Positions 1 to 13,816 of a DNA stretch of 64,000 nt are shown here, piece after piece. A model generated the notes under the pieces. The model ran no database searches and was not told the DNA's origin. It was given only the letters and a program-made list of their open reading frames with translations. The position numbers and the translations under genes were made by a program. The stretch's first letter is position 1. Each line of letters starts with the position of its first letter. The stretch is from NCBI GenBank assembly GCA_034336665.1, contig CM067566.1, positions 23,528,330 to 23,592,329 on the forward strand. The letters run 5' to 3'. Source of the stretch: Luscinia megarhynchos (lineage: Eukaryota > Chordata > Aves > Passeriformes > Turdidae).

Positions 1-324
1 ATGAATGAGTAGTGTTAGCGTGCACTTTGCAGGGCTAAACTTTCCCTGCAAGATTAGTAAATGTAAATTTACTCCATGTAAATTATCTCAATAGCAGTAT
101 TCCTGTATCATTTTCAAGAGGAGGTATGCTTAAGCTTATATTCTTACAGGACATCTACTCCAAAAGCCTATAAAAATGGTCTTTTATTCACTGGAGATGT
201 AATTCATCTGAATTCTGATCTTAGTTTTCCTTATTTGAGTCAGAAAAATACCCATCCACACCTTTTGTTTATGTTCCAAGACAGAATTGAGTTCCTTGTC
301 TCCCAGTTACTTTACTGATTATAG

Positions 325-471
325 CATCACGATATGGTGAATTCAAGATGCCAGGATTTGAATGTTTTTGGGTACATTACTATTGACCAGCCTGAGGACC
401 CAGTCCTGTTTTTGAAAGTGAATTGGATGGTGATGTACTACAAAAAGGCAGACTGGTTTTGGCAGTACCTT
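325..471 (+). other. Exon-like ORF, unidentified
   Basis: Possible 147-nt internal exon in phase 0-0. It is preceded by a pyrimidine-containing stretch ending in ATTATAG and followed by a strong donor, CTT|GTAAGT. It would encode 49 residues including DLNVFGYITIDQPEDPV and YYKKADWFWQYL, a mixed composition that looks protein-like. I recognise no family. It could be the tail of a gene to the left, an exonised repeat, or chance. Confidence 0.15.
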
Positions 472-3400
472 GTAAGTTTACATGTCATGCAGTTGGATGG
501 AATTACTGATTCTTTGACCCTGCCAGATTGGAAAGGAATAGTAATTCCAAGCTGTTACATTTTAATTTGTATGTTATAATTTGCAAATTGATTTTAACAG
601 ATATGACATTTTTACTGCTTTTTTTTCCTTAACTGTCTTTATAGTCAAAACCTTGAGGTAATATGGGTCCACTACTTAGTTTACTTTTGTTTTATTGTTT
701 TTGGGGGAAATAATTAACCAATACATTTACTTTTACATGATAGAATTCTCAGCTTAAAGAACTGTACATGTGTGGAGGAGTGAATTTTTCTTTATCACAA
801 ATGCAGTTACAAAATGGATTTTTTTAAACTAATTTTAAGGAAAAGAAGTGAGGATTTGCCTAACAATAAAGTTATATTCTAGGATTTTTTTCAATTAAAT
901 TGTGGTGTTTTAAATAATTTATTTCTGTAGACTGGCCTTGCAGGTTCTATTTTTTTCAAATTGTGTTCAAAGTATGGCTGCCCTCTCTGCTTTGTGGAAG
1001 ATTTCTTACATGTTGTGCAGTGACTCATAATTCTGTAAAACTAAAAATGTTTGAAAAACTTGTCTTAGTGTTTCAATATACTGAATGATCTTATTTTATT
1101 TTAAGCACAAATTCCTGTAGAATATTTTTTTCTGTCAAAGATAAAATTTTGAAGTGCTTATCTTTACCCCCAGCAATGAACTTCAAGTCTAAATTGTCTC
1201 TGTTATACATGGGAACTCAGCATGTGATGTGGTGTCCCTTTCCCCCTCCACTTTTAAAGCATTTATTAAGGATACAGTGGTGGTAGTAAATACCTCAGTG
1301 GATTATTGTATTATAGGGACTCTTTGGTTGTTTGGGTTCTGATCCAGAAGTAGGGGGGGAGCACATTTTTTAAGGACAGTTTGCATCCTTTATTCCTTGT
1401 GACTCATCCTTGAACTGAAGGCTTTTTTAGACTATTTTTTTCCTTCCTTGAATTCCCACACAGATTTTATTGCTTTTTTAAAGTGACTCTTAGTTTTAGA
1501 GGAAGAAGCTATTATGAGCATCTTATATTTTTAAAAGCAGGGCTATATTCTACTTTTGGTCTGTGAAATTTTGTACTGCACTTCTTGTTCATTAATAGTT
1601 GAGAACAGTGATTACTGTTTTGAAAGCTACAAACCATGTTAGCCAGAACCAAGTTTTCTGATTGTCAGCTGCAGCTCTTTCAGCTGTATCTGGAGACTAA
1701 GCTTTTGAGGGATTTCTACTGTCTCCTCTTTGATAAAGGAGAGTATAGGAATGTTTTTAGGTATGTTTTGTCTAGATTATACATTGATTGGAGTCCTGTG
1801 TCCTCTTTATTTGTAATAATTTTAACTGTTTTTTTTCTTTTTTCTGTAACAAAGGAAAAAAATACATATTATAGAAGTACCTCTAATAGTGATCATCAAA
1901 TACAGTTTTCATGCTAAGAGTTTTTATTCAAAGTGTGGCAATTCTTGAAAATTGTCAATGAAGTAATCTTTTTTTCTAAATTTGACTTAGATGTCTTCCT
2001 TATAGAGGAAACCAGAGCACCATATTGTTTAAGATTATAAACAAAGTGTTTCCTTTTATGGTCATATGTTCTTGAGGCATTTTGGCATGGTCGAACAATT
2101 GAAGAATATTGACTCCTGTACAAAACCTTCCCTTTTGCACATACCTAAAGGCTTACAGAAGTGAACATAAAAAAAGACAGTGTGCTTTTTTTCCTTCTAG
2201 CTTAAGTATTGTGCTGCTTCTATTCTTATTGTTTGCTCTGAATAGAGAGTACCACTAACATCTCTCTTGCATAATGTAAATGAGAAGTTGAGATGTACCA
2301 AAAAAGATTATTTTTAATAGAAGGTTTGAGTAACTTAAGTAATTTTTCCTTTCTTGTTAGTAAGACACAAATTATTAAGATCAAAAGTAGACTATATTGC
2401 ATAAAAAAGAAATAGGAATCCAGGCTCTAAAGCACAGTAGTTCAATTTTTGAAATGTATATCCTTTGAGGAAAATAAAATGGAAGCTCTAAGTGGAGGTA
2501 TGGTCTATAGAAAGTGGAGTCAGTCAGGCTTTGCAGAAACAGAAGAAATGAAACTAAAAGTATATGATAAAAAGAAAGGAATACAAGGAAGGAAAACACC
2601 CAAGACATTGAAATAGTTTGGAAATAGGAAAGGATTAAACTAATCTAAAAAACTTGTCCAGAAATAAGAAATAATGGTAGGAGAAAGTAAAGAACAGTAA
2701 GAAATTATATTTTATTAGAATGCACAAAACTAGATAGGATTATGATTTATTTCTTTTACCAATATTCTGATAGTTGGGTAATTCCCCCAACAAAAACTTT
2801 TTTTTCCTGTACTGAAAATCAGTATCTGTCTATATTCTGTTGATATATGGTGTTCAGCCTTGCAGGTACAAACCCATTTTTCCACTGAAAACTGCTAAGG
2901 GTGATGTTGAAATCTCAGTTTTTGTTGGTGAGGTATGTGCTGGTAAGTGGAGGGTGAATAATGTTATTTGTGGGAGCTGGAGTGAATTAAAGAGAAAATT
3001 AATTGATTCTTTTAGACTGGAGATGACTGAAGCACCTACTGAATGTGCTCTGTTCCAAGGTCTCCAGAATTCTTGCAGTGGACTGTAGTCATTGATGAAT
3101 ACATCAGTCTGTATTTTTCAATTTGCTGAGATGTCTGTGGATAAGCAAGATTTCTAATTAAATCACATTCTGAAAAGGAGATAAAACATTCAAATTGTAA
3201 TGTGAAAAGAATGTATGTTTTTTAAAATATCACAGACACTATAGCCTATTATAATAGAAAGGCAGAAAATATTACATAGGGTGCTTGTGGACATTTTTTT
3301 CCTTACATAAATCAAAGTCTCCAATTAAAAGAACAGGTTATGATTACTTTTTATAAGTGCTACACTAGCAGCAAGCCCAGTCAAGTTTTTGTATAGCCAG

Positions 3401-5880
3401 TATTCATAGTTCTGTTTTGGGGAGGAGGTGCTTGTTAAAATAGTGGAAGATGGGTCCATAATCTAGCATAAATTTGTTTTTTGTAATCTGAATTTAGACC
3501 ACGTTTGAAACTTTAGAGGTTGTGATCAGCTGCTTCAAATCTGAAGTCAGAAGAAAAAAAAATGCAATGATGTGTAAATGATGTAATATAAAAGGGATTT
3601 TGTAAGTTTCTCTTCAAATTAAATATGCTGAAGAGCCGTGTGAGAAGTGTTTGAAAAATGCCTAAAGCATTTGGAAAGCATTGTGGCTATTGCCAAGATG
3701 GTATTAAATTTGAAAGTCAACAGTGATAATTTTTCATTCATGGTAGAACTTTCAAAGGGCAATCTCAAAGTCAAAATCCATTTTTCCATGCAGCCTTTTA
3801 ATCAGATTCACCTGCCCCCTTCCCACCCTGCACCTTGCATTTTGGTGTATTGGCTTTTTCATTCTGTGTCTTGGTTACTCCATATTAGTATGGGGAATAA
3901 TTTTGGTTTGTGAGGTGTAGACATTGGAATACTTACCTGCATATGTTCTTTGTTTTGTAATTATACTTGAATTCAGTACATTCTGTATCATGTCTGGAAG
4001 TTGTAATTACTCAGTAAAATGTTACATAGCCAGTAAGGGTTGTGCTCTGTTAATTTAAGCAATTTTATTTGTATTGGAAAAGTAAGCAATAACAGTGGCT
4101 TTAGGCAGCTGATGATTTGCTGTATTTCTGAATTCAAATTGCATATAACTATTTAATGGATGCAAAACAAAGGTTCTATCCATCTATCTGTACTAGTTAT
4201 TCAGTCTGCCTTTGTGATGCTGGTACACACTGTTCAATAGCATTTGCTTGGTGAGGAAGCAACCTGCTCAGGCTGCCCAAGCTCTGGATTTATTCTCTGA
4301 ACCTCACTGCCAACTCTGCCTTTCATCCTATTCACCCCCTGCCCTCAAACAGGACAGTTCCTTCACCAGTACTGAGAAAGCTCCCTTCTGCCTGGCTCAG
4401 AGGCCCCACTGGCACTCTCTGCAGTTTGGACTACCTGTCCTGATCCAGATGTAAGGATGACATGAAGAAAGATAGTATTACAGATGGGTTGCATGTCTGT
4501 GTATAGTCAATGGTATGAAGAATTCCTTGAAGAGGTTGGAGTTATCTGTTAGGCTTGCATAGTACCAGAGTTTCACAATCCCAGGAAAGCTGTCCAAGCC
4601 TCTTAAGAAAAAGCTTGAAATTAGTCAGCTTAGAAAGGACTTAATGTACTGTCTGGTACACTTAAGTGCCACTTTTTATCACTAATACCAATAAAACTGC
4701 TTATTTATCCAGTTATGGGAAGAACTTCTAATTGGGCTAAAAATTTTATGTGGTTGGAAGGAAGAGTCAAAAATGTTAGAAATCCAGCTGATGGAGAAAC
4801 TTGAAAAACTGGAATTTTTGTCTGTATGGTATTAGATGCCAGAAATAAAGTGGTCAAGCAACATACTGCAGGGAAGATTTTGGCTGCACTATATGTCCTT
4901 ATTGCTAAAGATGTTTAATTTCATAGTTAAGAGACTCCCATTCTCCAGGGAAGTTTGCTGGTTTCCTGTGGTTTAGTTGTGTTAGTTTTTTCTTCTCTAC
5001 TCAACCAAACAGTACAATATTCACCTGAATAGAGATGGGATAGACTTGAAGGCCTCATCTCTTTTCTATTTGAGGTCAAGTTGAAATACTGGGCTGTCTT
5101 TGGGCTGTTGGAATAACAAAGCAAGTAGTCTCAGCCTTGAAAGAGGGAGAGAGCTCTGTCTATTCATGTCATGTAACCTGGAATCTTCAAAATCCATTAT
5201 TTATTTGCTGTCTGCAGCATTTCCAAAATAATTGTGTTAAACAGGTGTAATGGGTTGAGTGGGACCTTGCAGTCAGCTGGTGGAAGGTGAACTTAAAAGT
5301 TAAAAAGACAAAGTCCTGTTCAAGAATGGGTTTTGTCTGTCTTTGCAAATAGTTTGAGGAACTTTAAATTAAAGATCATGAAAAGTAAACCTTCCTTTAG
5401 CATTTGAATTAAACTTTTTTTGAAAACCGTAGAAAAAGGGACATAACTTCTGCTTTCACAGAAGTTGTGCCAGCTCAGCTCCCAGTAAATTACATGTATT
5501 GATTTACCCAAGCTGTTTGTGATTTCAATTTTTTTAGACTTCAATTCTGATGCTGAATTGAGGCTTAGTAAGATCTTTTCTAGGTTCTCTTTCTGACACT
5601 TGAGGTGACTTAAATGTTATTCACTACTCTAGTGTATATTCAGTGTTTTACAGAAGTATTTTTTTATTCCAAATACTGATTGAACAGCAGTTTATCATTA
5701 AATCAAGCTACTCTGGATACACAAAGCTTTTAAGTTTAGGGTTTAAATGTGAGGCATTTATTTTTCTCTAAGAAAGTCATACAGAAAATCCATCTTGAAT
5801 TTGATGTGCATAAAAATGCATTCATATTTGAACCTCTGCGTCTGCATGTTCTAATTGTACATAGGTGTCTTTGGCTGCAG

Positions 5881-5999
5881 ATTTGTACCTTGTGAAAGAC
5901 ACCTTTCACAGCATCTCAGCAAAAATAAATACTGTGGAAGAAGATCCTTATGAGTTTGGACAACTTGGAAACCTTGATGCAAGAAAGACTTTTCAGTAA
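5881..5999 (+). other. Exon-like ORF, unidentified (possible terminal exon)
   Basis: After a TTTGGCTGCAG acceptor-like sequence the frame reads DLYLVKDTFHSISAKINT, then VEEDPYEFGQLGNLDARKTFQ, then TAA at 5997-5999. The same bases offer a GTAAGC donor at 5996. The peptide looks protein-like in a region where random ORFs are short, but I recognise no family. Chance remains plausible. Confidence 0.15.
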
Positions 6000-8699
6000 G
6001 CTGTGTCCTTCATTGTAAAACCTCAGTTTGCAGGTGGTTCAAAACAAGGATTTTAGGTGCTCCATGTTCCAGGTGCTCCAACTGCTGAGTAGGTAATTGG
6101 ACACTTGTGGATCATTGAGGGAGATGTGCAGTGGTACTCCTAGCCTTTGGTGGATTTATGAATGCCGTCATTTGAAAGGTCACCTTTTTTCATGGAAATG
6201 TCTCAGCCTGGAACAGTCTTCCTGATCCTGTGGATGGGGGAGGTGTTTCCTTGACAGTCTTGCTGCTCTGCTTCTTTGGATTATCCTTTATTCCCTCTTT
6301 CAAGCAGTTCAATAAGTAGTTCAGGTTTTGGCTTTTTGAGGTTCTCACATAATTTTGGAAGAAGAATTTCAGCATTTTCAATCACATTGCTACCAGGGAT
6401 TTTTGAAAGGTTTAATTAGACTTTTTCTGCTGTACTATTGACCCTGTTCCTAAATGGCAACTAAATTTAATATTAACTTTTCTAATGGGAAACTACTTTG
6501 AGTCATTAGCAAACCTGTTTCTTTCCATTTTCCTACAAAGACAATCTAAGTTGAGGCAATTATATCTGTCAGATGAGTGGGAAAGTTTAAAGCATTTTTA
6601 AGGACAAATGGATTTTTTACCTTTTTCCCAACATTGTTGTATAAATTCATGTCAGATTTTTTCTCTCGACTTAGCTAATTAATCTGCTGGTGTGGTTTTT
6701 TTTCCCCTTAATGTGATACATTTGCAGTAGAAGCTGCTTTTATTCTTCAGATGCTTAAGGGTCTGTGGAGGAGGGTTTTTACATTCACAGGGCAAGGTCA
6801 TATACTGAGATCTGCCAAGTATTCCAAGGGGCTCCCTGGTGCAGCAGGAAAGGTTTATCCTGGAGAGCTGTTTATGTATGAACTTGCTAGGAAGTAACCA
6901 AGACAGAGCCTCTGTTTTAAACAGGCATTAAGGAGTGGTCAGGTCTCATCAGTGGTGTGGGTTTGCTCTGTCAATAACTAAGATTTATGTGATAGTTGCC
7001 TGCAGCTAAATTCACACTTACCTTGTGCTGAAGCACTGGGGTACTGCTTGTAGTTACTGATGAGCATAAGTAAGAGTCAGGTAGGGAAGGATGAGTTCTT
7101 TTCGAGATATGGAGTTCTTTCTGTGATAATGTGCCTGTTTCCAAACAGAAACTCACTTTGCAAGTCAGTACACATTGTACTGTTGTCCATGCTCTCTGAG
7201 CTAGTGGCAGTCCACTGGCTTCAGTCAGTGTCTCAGCAGAGGGAAGGAGGCAGAGAAACCTTTGCCTAGCTGAACTCTTGAGGACAAGATCTTGCAGCAT
7301 GATTAATCTTATTAAAGTAAGACTACAAACGCTTCAATAATATGAGCTTGCACATGAGCTTGTTCAAAGCAAATGAGGTAAAAACTAAATACCTTCATAT
7401 GCATGAGGTTCAATGTCTGACTTGCACCTTAAAGTTCTTTTCAGGGACACCTTGTGCCTCAGGAGCGATATAAGTGCCAGCAGGGGCCATGTTTCTGAGG
7501 GCACCAGCACTGCTACACAGCAGGAGCAGAGTTTAGCCATTGCCTTACCAGTATGTTTAACAGGTATTTAGAGTGATAAAAGAGTAATAAAATGTAACAT
7601 TATTGAATTACACTCCCCATCTGTGCTGCTTGTTCCACTGCAGTTACTTCCCAGGCCTGCTTCTTCCCCACCCCAGGCACCTCTTCTCTACCCCTTCTCT
7701 GCCTGCCCAGCCCCAGGCACTACCTCTCATGCTTATCCCCTTCCATGCACCCTGCTGTTAGACCAGCTCTCTCTTTTTGAGCTTCATAAACCCAACTGCT
7801 GCCTGTGGTTCCCTACTCAGGCACTCTTCCTCCCTGCTGGGTTCCTGCCTGTACTGCTCCTTCACCCTGTTTGGTTTACACACAGCCCATCCTTGTCCCC
7901 TGCTGCCTCTGATCTACCCTCACACATTTCCAGCCATTGCCCAAAAGTCTGGGAAGTCAAAGTTTTTCAAAGAGAAGCTAATTATAATTTTTTGCTGATT
8001 GATTAATACAGGTTTTCTACCTCCATTTCTCAGAGTTACCTGAAATTATTTTGGTGGGGGGTTAGTAAACTTTTCTCACTAATTGTGATCTTCACAAAAA
8101 AAGCAGCAGTAGGCTGGAAATACTTGCCCGAACCCCAGTTAATTTTGCAGCACTACAAGCACCCCAGAGCATTGTTTTATAATGGCACTATTTGATAACC
8201 ACTTCAAGTGGCTGACACCAGCCTGTGGGCAGGCCCTGGCTTCCCAGCCCAGCAGCAGTGGTTTGCTGTGGTGAATGTTTGTCACTGTAATTCCTCTACA
8301 AATTATCTGCAGCCAGGATTTTCTAATGCGTTTAAGAGAACAGGATGCATTCAGCCATCACTGGGCTCTGAATTAAAATGGGATTTAAACGTCACTGCTT
8401 GAAAATCCAGGTTTTAAGATTGCAGATGGGTACTTCCTTTGAATAGTCTTTCTATTTAACCAGCACATAAATCTCTGTGGTTGTACATTGAGGTGAAAAT
8501 GATTTATATTATATTCATACTTGAATTCTTCATAATCTTTCACTGTGCTTTCTGATGCTTCATACCAAACAAGCACTTAATGCAAAAGAAGATGCTCTAG
8601 CCCTTTATATAAATCTGAACTTTTAATATATATTTATAGTGAGACCCAGGTATCGTGGCTGTCACACTGACACAAGATTGCCTCTAGAGAAAGAAAGAG

Positions 8700-11600
8700 A
8701 CAGGTTAACCAGAGACTAACTTTTATTGTGCATTTTTATGCAACAGAACAAATGGAACTGGAGGTATGTAGTAATAAAACCAATATTCAAATTAGAATTA
8801 ACACCTGAAATAGTAAACTGTAGGTAACAAATGTCTTTATAATTAAAAAATATTGACTGTTTAAAAAATTCTCTAAGATTTTATATTCTTTAAAAGAAAT
8901 GTGTGTTGCCACATAGAAAACAATTCACACATCCTATAGAAATTGTCACAAAAACCTTACTAGTCTATATTACACTATGCACTTTTCTTTTGTACAATAT
9001 CTGATAAAGGTCTATCCCTAACCTGTACTTACTCTACACAGTACAATCATCATAAGAAAGTATTCATAGAATTAACTACACCATAACAATAAAAATATCA
9101 GGATTAATGTTTTCTTTTAATCACAGTTTCTCCACAAATATTTGTCATAGAAAATATAGCGAAGGCATGTTGGCACAGATGGGCGTGCGGTGCTGCTACA
9201 CAAGGTTTGAGAGAAGGCAGATACATAAATGACAGTAAGATTAAAGCCTATGGAAGGATAAGACAAGAATCTCTATCCTCCTGGGACTTTCTGGAGTGAC
9301 ATGATAGATAGCAGTTTCCTTCTGTCGCCGGGAAGGGATGTGCTGGCTTATAAAGCACACTGCCTAAATATGGATATCTCCCTCTGCAAGGGCTTATGTG
9401 CTATCTATTATTTCAGGTCCCATATCTAACATATTGCAGATATTTAGATGCTTCAATGTGTCTGAATTTATAACACCTAATGAACAAATTAACTGCAAAA
9501 AGTTGTGCAAGGTTTGGGATTTTTAAAATGAAATGTGTGGGTCAAGTGGCCATGATGGCAATTAAAAACAGACAGCTGACAAAAGTTTTTATACTCTTGT
9601 TATTTTAAAACCAAACATGAACAAAAATATGAGCTGGTGTCTGTTAATGCCTGTCTGTGACCATGATTCATGTCACTGGCCAGGGCACATAAGCAATTGA
9701 GGACAAAATTGTGTTCATAAAGAAAGGTCCAAACCTGGAAAGCCATTTCTACTAACAAAGTGGCTTTCAGGATGAAATTATACTTTTGGTTATTTTGCAC
9801 AATGAGACAGAGGATTGTGAGTGGCTCCAGGATGCTGGCTATGCTTTTTACACTAAAAATAAAGCTAGACTTACTAGTTATTTCAACAAATCTTTCAGTT
9901 ATTAAGTGAAAGGTCTGTCCACTTAAGTAATTCTGTTCTGTGACTGTTAAAAAGTGTTTATATCTTAAACATCATACAATAAAGCATCTGAAAGGAAACC
10001 ATCACAATGTTTACAAAAATACAGCATGATACATATCGCTGTGGACAAATTTACAGTATAATGTTGACTCACACGTTCTGACATGTTTTACCAAATAGTT
10101 CTGGCATGTGTCACCACATTAAACATAGACCAGCAAGACTTACACCATCTGAGTAATGTAACATCTTCTATTATAGCTCTTTTTTAAAAAGTGTAAGCTC
10201 AACACCGAAAAGCTACTATAGGATATCTGTACTGTGACATTTCTATACACTGAATTTCTCCTCCAGAGGCCACCATGTGGTGTGACCACTCCAAGAAAGT
10301 CACCTCCTCTCTGTGATGAAGGAATGCTGTTCTAAACCCATTGTTCTAGTGAGGTCCTGTGTGACTAAACTGCTAATTGACTTTTAGAAAATAAATTAAC
10401 TATTTTGGGGCCAGTGAGTACCTTTCAACCCCCTTTCAAAAAAAAAAAAAAAATCACCAAAACAAAAGTGAGTTAAAGTGAGAGGTATTGGACATTTGAG
10501 GGCCTAAAGCATATGGGCCCAGAGCAAAGTCCTCTCTATGGCAGTGCAGGGTGAGCCCATGTCTCTGATACCCCAGGGGCCAGGAGAGAGCAGTCACAGG
10601 GAACCCACAGGCCAAGGGCAGGCAGAGGGCAGGAAGAGCTCCTGTGTGGCTGAGCTGCAGACTCTGCACCCCAGAGAGCCCCTCCTGGCCTCTGGGGAAG
10701 GGTCCAGTGCCTCCTGCCTTGCCTGGAGTGTGGGCAGCATGTGGGGAAGGGGAGGAGGAGGGAAAAAGGAGCCATGAGTAGCTCCACTTGTGGCTTGCAC
10801 AAGGCGGTGAGGAAAGCTGGGGAGGATGAGAGGCGCGTTCAGGAGAGCCAACGCTGATGAGGTAGCACTAAGGATGGACAAACTGGAGTGAGCTTTCTTC
10901 CCAAATAACACTTCCCTCTACCTGCCAGTGGGGAAATGTTGCCTCAGGAAGTGCTGCTTCAGGCTGTGGAGGGTGCCAACACTGGCCTGAGTGAGCACAC
11001 AAAGGTAAGGAAATGGAAACACCCTGATGTGGAAAGGAAAGGGCATCGTTTCTTTGGCATTGCGTATTTCTGGCGTGGATCAATTTAGAGGGACAATGGA
11101 CTCCTAAACATTTAAAATTAAACTCTTTTATGTGGATTGACATTTGTTTTTAAAGCTAGTATCTGCTTCCAATGTTGTGCACCATTGTGAATTCTGCTCC
11201 AACAGCTCCTTTCCTACAGCTCTCAGTCTGGATCCCATGTCTACTTACTACAGAACAATAAACCAGGTTCTTCTTGCCCAACCCCTCCCTGAATGCAACA
11301 CTGAGCAAAACCAGCACGTTGCCTCACCTCTTTCAAGGAATGGATATAAAACACAAATTAAAGTGAAAACAAGAAAAGGCAATTTAAAGTCTCTAAAGCT
11401 ACGTAAAATGGCTGCAGAATAGGAACAGACAAAGGAAAATCTGTCTTCTGAAATGGCAATTTGTTTTTAGCAATCTTGTTTTAATGAAAACTGTCATGAT
11501 CAACTCTAATCCTCTAGAAATCTAGATAAATATACTGTCTATCTGATATACAATGCAATTTTTATCTTTTAGAAGTGCCTGTTATTGTTCTGGGTCTTTG

Positions 11601-12176
11601 AAGGATTCTGCTGTTGATGAGTACTGCTGTTTTACTTGGGAAGCTTAATTTCCTGACAGATTTGGCTAAGAAAGTCCCTGGATTTTCTATCTTGTGTGGC
11701 ATTTTAAAGTAGCATTTATAATTATATTCTTTTCTGTTAGCAAATGGAAAATCACATTTTTTTTTGTTGTAAGTGTGCAGACTTGTACTTAAATCTTCTA
11801 GTCAGTGAAAGCAAATAGCACCCAGCTGTTCCAAGTCCAGGCCTGGGATTGTTATCAACAGGCTGAAGAGATAGTAGCTGCTGTTTCTTTTGACATTTTT
11901 ATAGTTTTTAAATGACCTTTCCTCTACAACTGGATGAAATGAACTGCACGTTCCCTTTGAGTGTGCTGTGAAGGGTTTGGAAATAATAGGCACTGAGAAC
12001 TCCCATAAAGCAGGTCTCCAAATGGAATTCTTTCTGTTAGCTGGGATATGGTCGGAGGGAGAAGCTGAAATGTGTGCGGGATGTGCTCAAACACGCTTTG
12101 GACTCCTAGGTGACAGCGGGGCAGGGGTGTGGAGCAGTCTCTCCCAGGCCGAGCGGCTGCGGCGCGCTCCGGGCCG
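8700..12176 (-). other. BEND4: Probable BEND4 3' untranslated region
   Basis: About 3.5 kb downstream of the BEND4 stop has no coding potential. It becomes markedly AT-rich toward its far end (about 8.7-10.4 kb), typical of a long vertebrate 3' UTR. It contains an A15 tract on the plus strand near 10439-10453 (oligo-U in the transcript) and a more GC-rich patch at about 10.5-11.0 kb. The distal boundary is placed at the AATAAA near 8725. ATTAAA variants at about 9116 and 8622 are alternative ends. The extent is inferred, since no transcript evidence can be seen here. Confidence 0.55.
8722..8727 (-). promoter_or_regulatory. Candidate BEND4 polyadenylation signal
   Basis: Reads AATAAA on the minus strand. 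Within the next 60 or so bases in the transcript direction is a GT-rich stretch (near 8650-8680) of the kind that binds cleavage factors. I noticed no other canonical AATAAA in the correct orientation between here and the stop codon. ATTAAA variants at 9116-9121 and 8622-8627 are alternatives. Confidence 0.45.
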
Positions 12177-12452
<276 letters not shown>

Positions 12453-13796
12453 TCAGAAGCTCATGGGAAATAAGAGAGGAGGTATTGCTGCTCCACTTTA
12501 GCAGGAGTAAAGCCTTATGGGGGATGCCATGATAATGCCACTTGGACCTATCTTGTTTCTGCACAAGGGTCTCTCCACATGCAGTGTATGTTGTTTTGCT
12601 GAGCTACTACGTGACTCGTGGGACCTGGCTATAAAATCTCTTCTTGTGTACAAAGAACTAATCTGAAGTGAAGGCTGTGATTCAGCATGTGCAACTCGTG
12701 TGGAAGCTAAGGACACATAAGGACATTGAGCCAGGGCATATTCCATTAGAAACCTGTTGGTATCTATACCTCAAGGTGATTGCTGTTGGATCTTTCTGAC
12801 CTCCCTCTGCTGGCACCTTCAGCACCTGCAACCTGCAGGGGCCCCCAGCCTGCTGGAAAATGTCACTGCCATTATTTCATTTTGGTGCTCTTGTCTCTTT
12901 GGGATATCTTTCATTTCAAATTCTGCTATTTTCATCTCCCTGTATTTTACACCTATTTTTTCAGAGACTGACTTGGCCTTAAGAACAGCTAAATGAGATC
13001 AGAGGGCTGATTTGAGGAGCCTTGCAATACTTTTCAATGCAGAAGAAAATGAATTGTACTGCATGTATTTTAGCTATTTGTATAGCTGGTGCTGCCACAT
13101 ACAGCTATTTGTATGTGATGATTACATTTTTTATAATTTATTTTTCTGATTCTTTGACGTGCTATATGCTAGATTTGCAGAAGGTGCCCTGCCAATTCTG
13201 GAGCTGTAACTGCTAGACATAGCTCAAATAGGTGTATTTGGACTTTGAAACATCCAAAAATGATTTTAAATGTGAGGGCATCTTATTAGAGATACTGGAT
13301 ACACTGTATCTGATATAGAAACTGAGCTGCTTATTTATTCTGTAGCATTAGTTATTCCCTCATGCAGGATTGTGTGTCCCAGGATATTTTTAAATTCTAT
13401 TTTCTACTGTTGACAAGCCAACAGCACAATAAGTGTTGTAAGGTAACTTCATTACTGTCACCACATCTCCAGACAGGGAATGCTGTGCTTTTACATGAGT
13501 TTCTGTGCCTGCAAGGTATCTCATCTGTTGGACAATTAGGATGTGATTTTTGCATAGCTCCTCCAGCAGTGTGTCTGCAAAAGAGATAGCAATCTCTGTT
13601 TTAAATTCATTTCCCTGGAAATCCACACAAGCAACAGTAATTCCTACCTAGTTATGTTCACATGTGCCCCCACACACTTGTCTTTTTCTCAGAGAAATGG
13701 TTACCATGTAAAGAAGTAATGCTATAATTTAAGCAAGGCAGGATGTTTTAAAATTGGTTCCATACACCAGTCAGTTGTAGGAGTATATTAAAAATG

Positions 13797-13816
13797 TTTA
13801 TATATATATATATATT
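13797..13816. repeat. Short (TA)n tract
   Basis: About nine TA units in BEND4 intron 4, flanked by TTTAAAC. Confidence 0.9.

Larger units (their letters stand above)
1..8650. other. AT-rich noncoding flank beyond the BEND4 3' end
   Basis: No recognisable gene. The plus strand is T-rich, resembling 3' UTR or intergenic DNA, with AATAAA at 865-870 and 7586-7591. By synteny with other vertebrates the end of SLC30A9 would be expected on this side, but I could not find its C-terminal coding sequence. Two exon-like ORFs (325-471 and 5881-5999) have decent splice signals but no identity. The stretch 7620-7990 is pyrimidine-rich, and ORFs there are compositional. Confidence 0.6.

Noticed and set aside
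919..1023. Short Cys-containing ORF after a TTTCTGTAG acceptor-like site (FKLCSKYGCPLCFVEDF)
   Set aside because: No matching donor; it ends at a stop in AT-rich UTR-like sequence, and no relative is known to me.
2866..2932. 67-nt exon-like segment (YKPIFPLKTAKGDVEISVFVGE) with CTTGCAG acceptor and GAG|GTATGT donor
   Set aside because: Attractive splice signals but very short. Its phase does not connect to the nearby exon-like ORF at 325-471, and I recognise no family, so it is most likely chance.
7623..8006. 127-residue Pro/Leu-rich plus-strand ORF
   Set aside because: Composition of a C/T-rich tract; no domain, splice support or resemblance.
1..8650. Search for the SLC30A9 3' end expected by vertebrate synteny
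   Set aside because: No sequence encoding the known C-terminal region was recognised, so it is not annotated.
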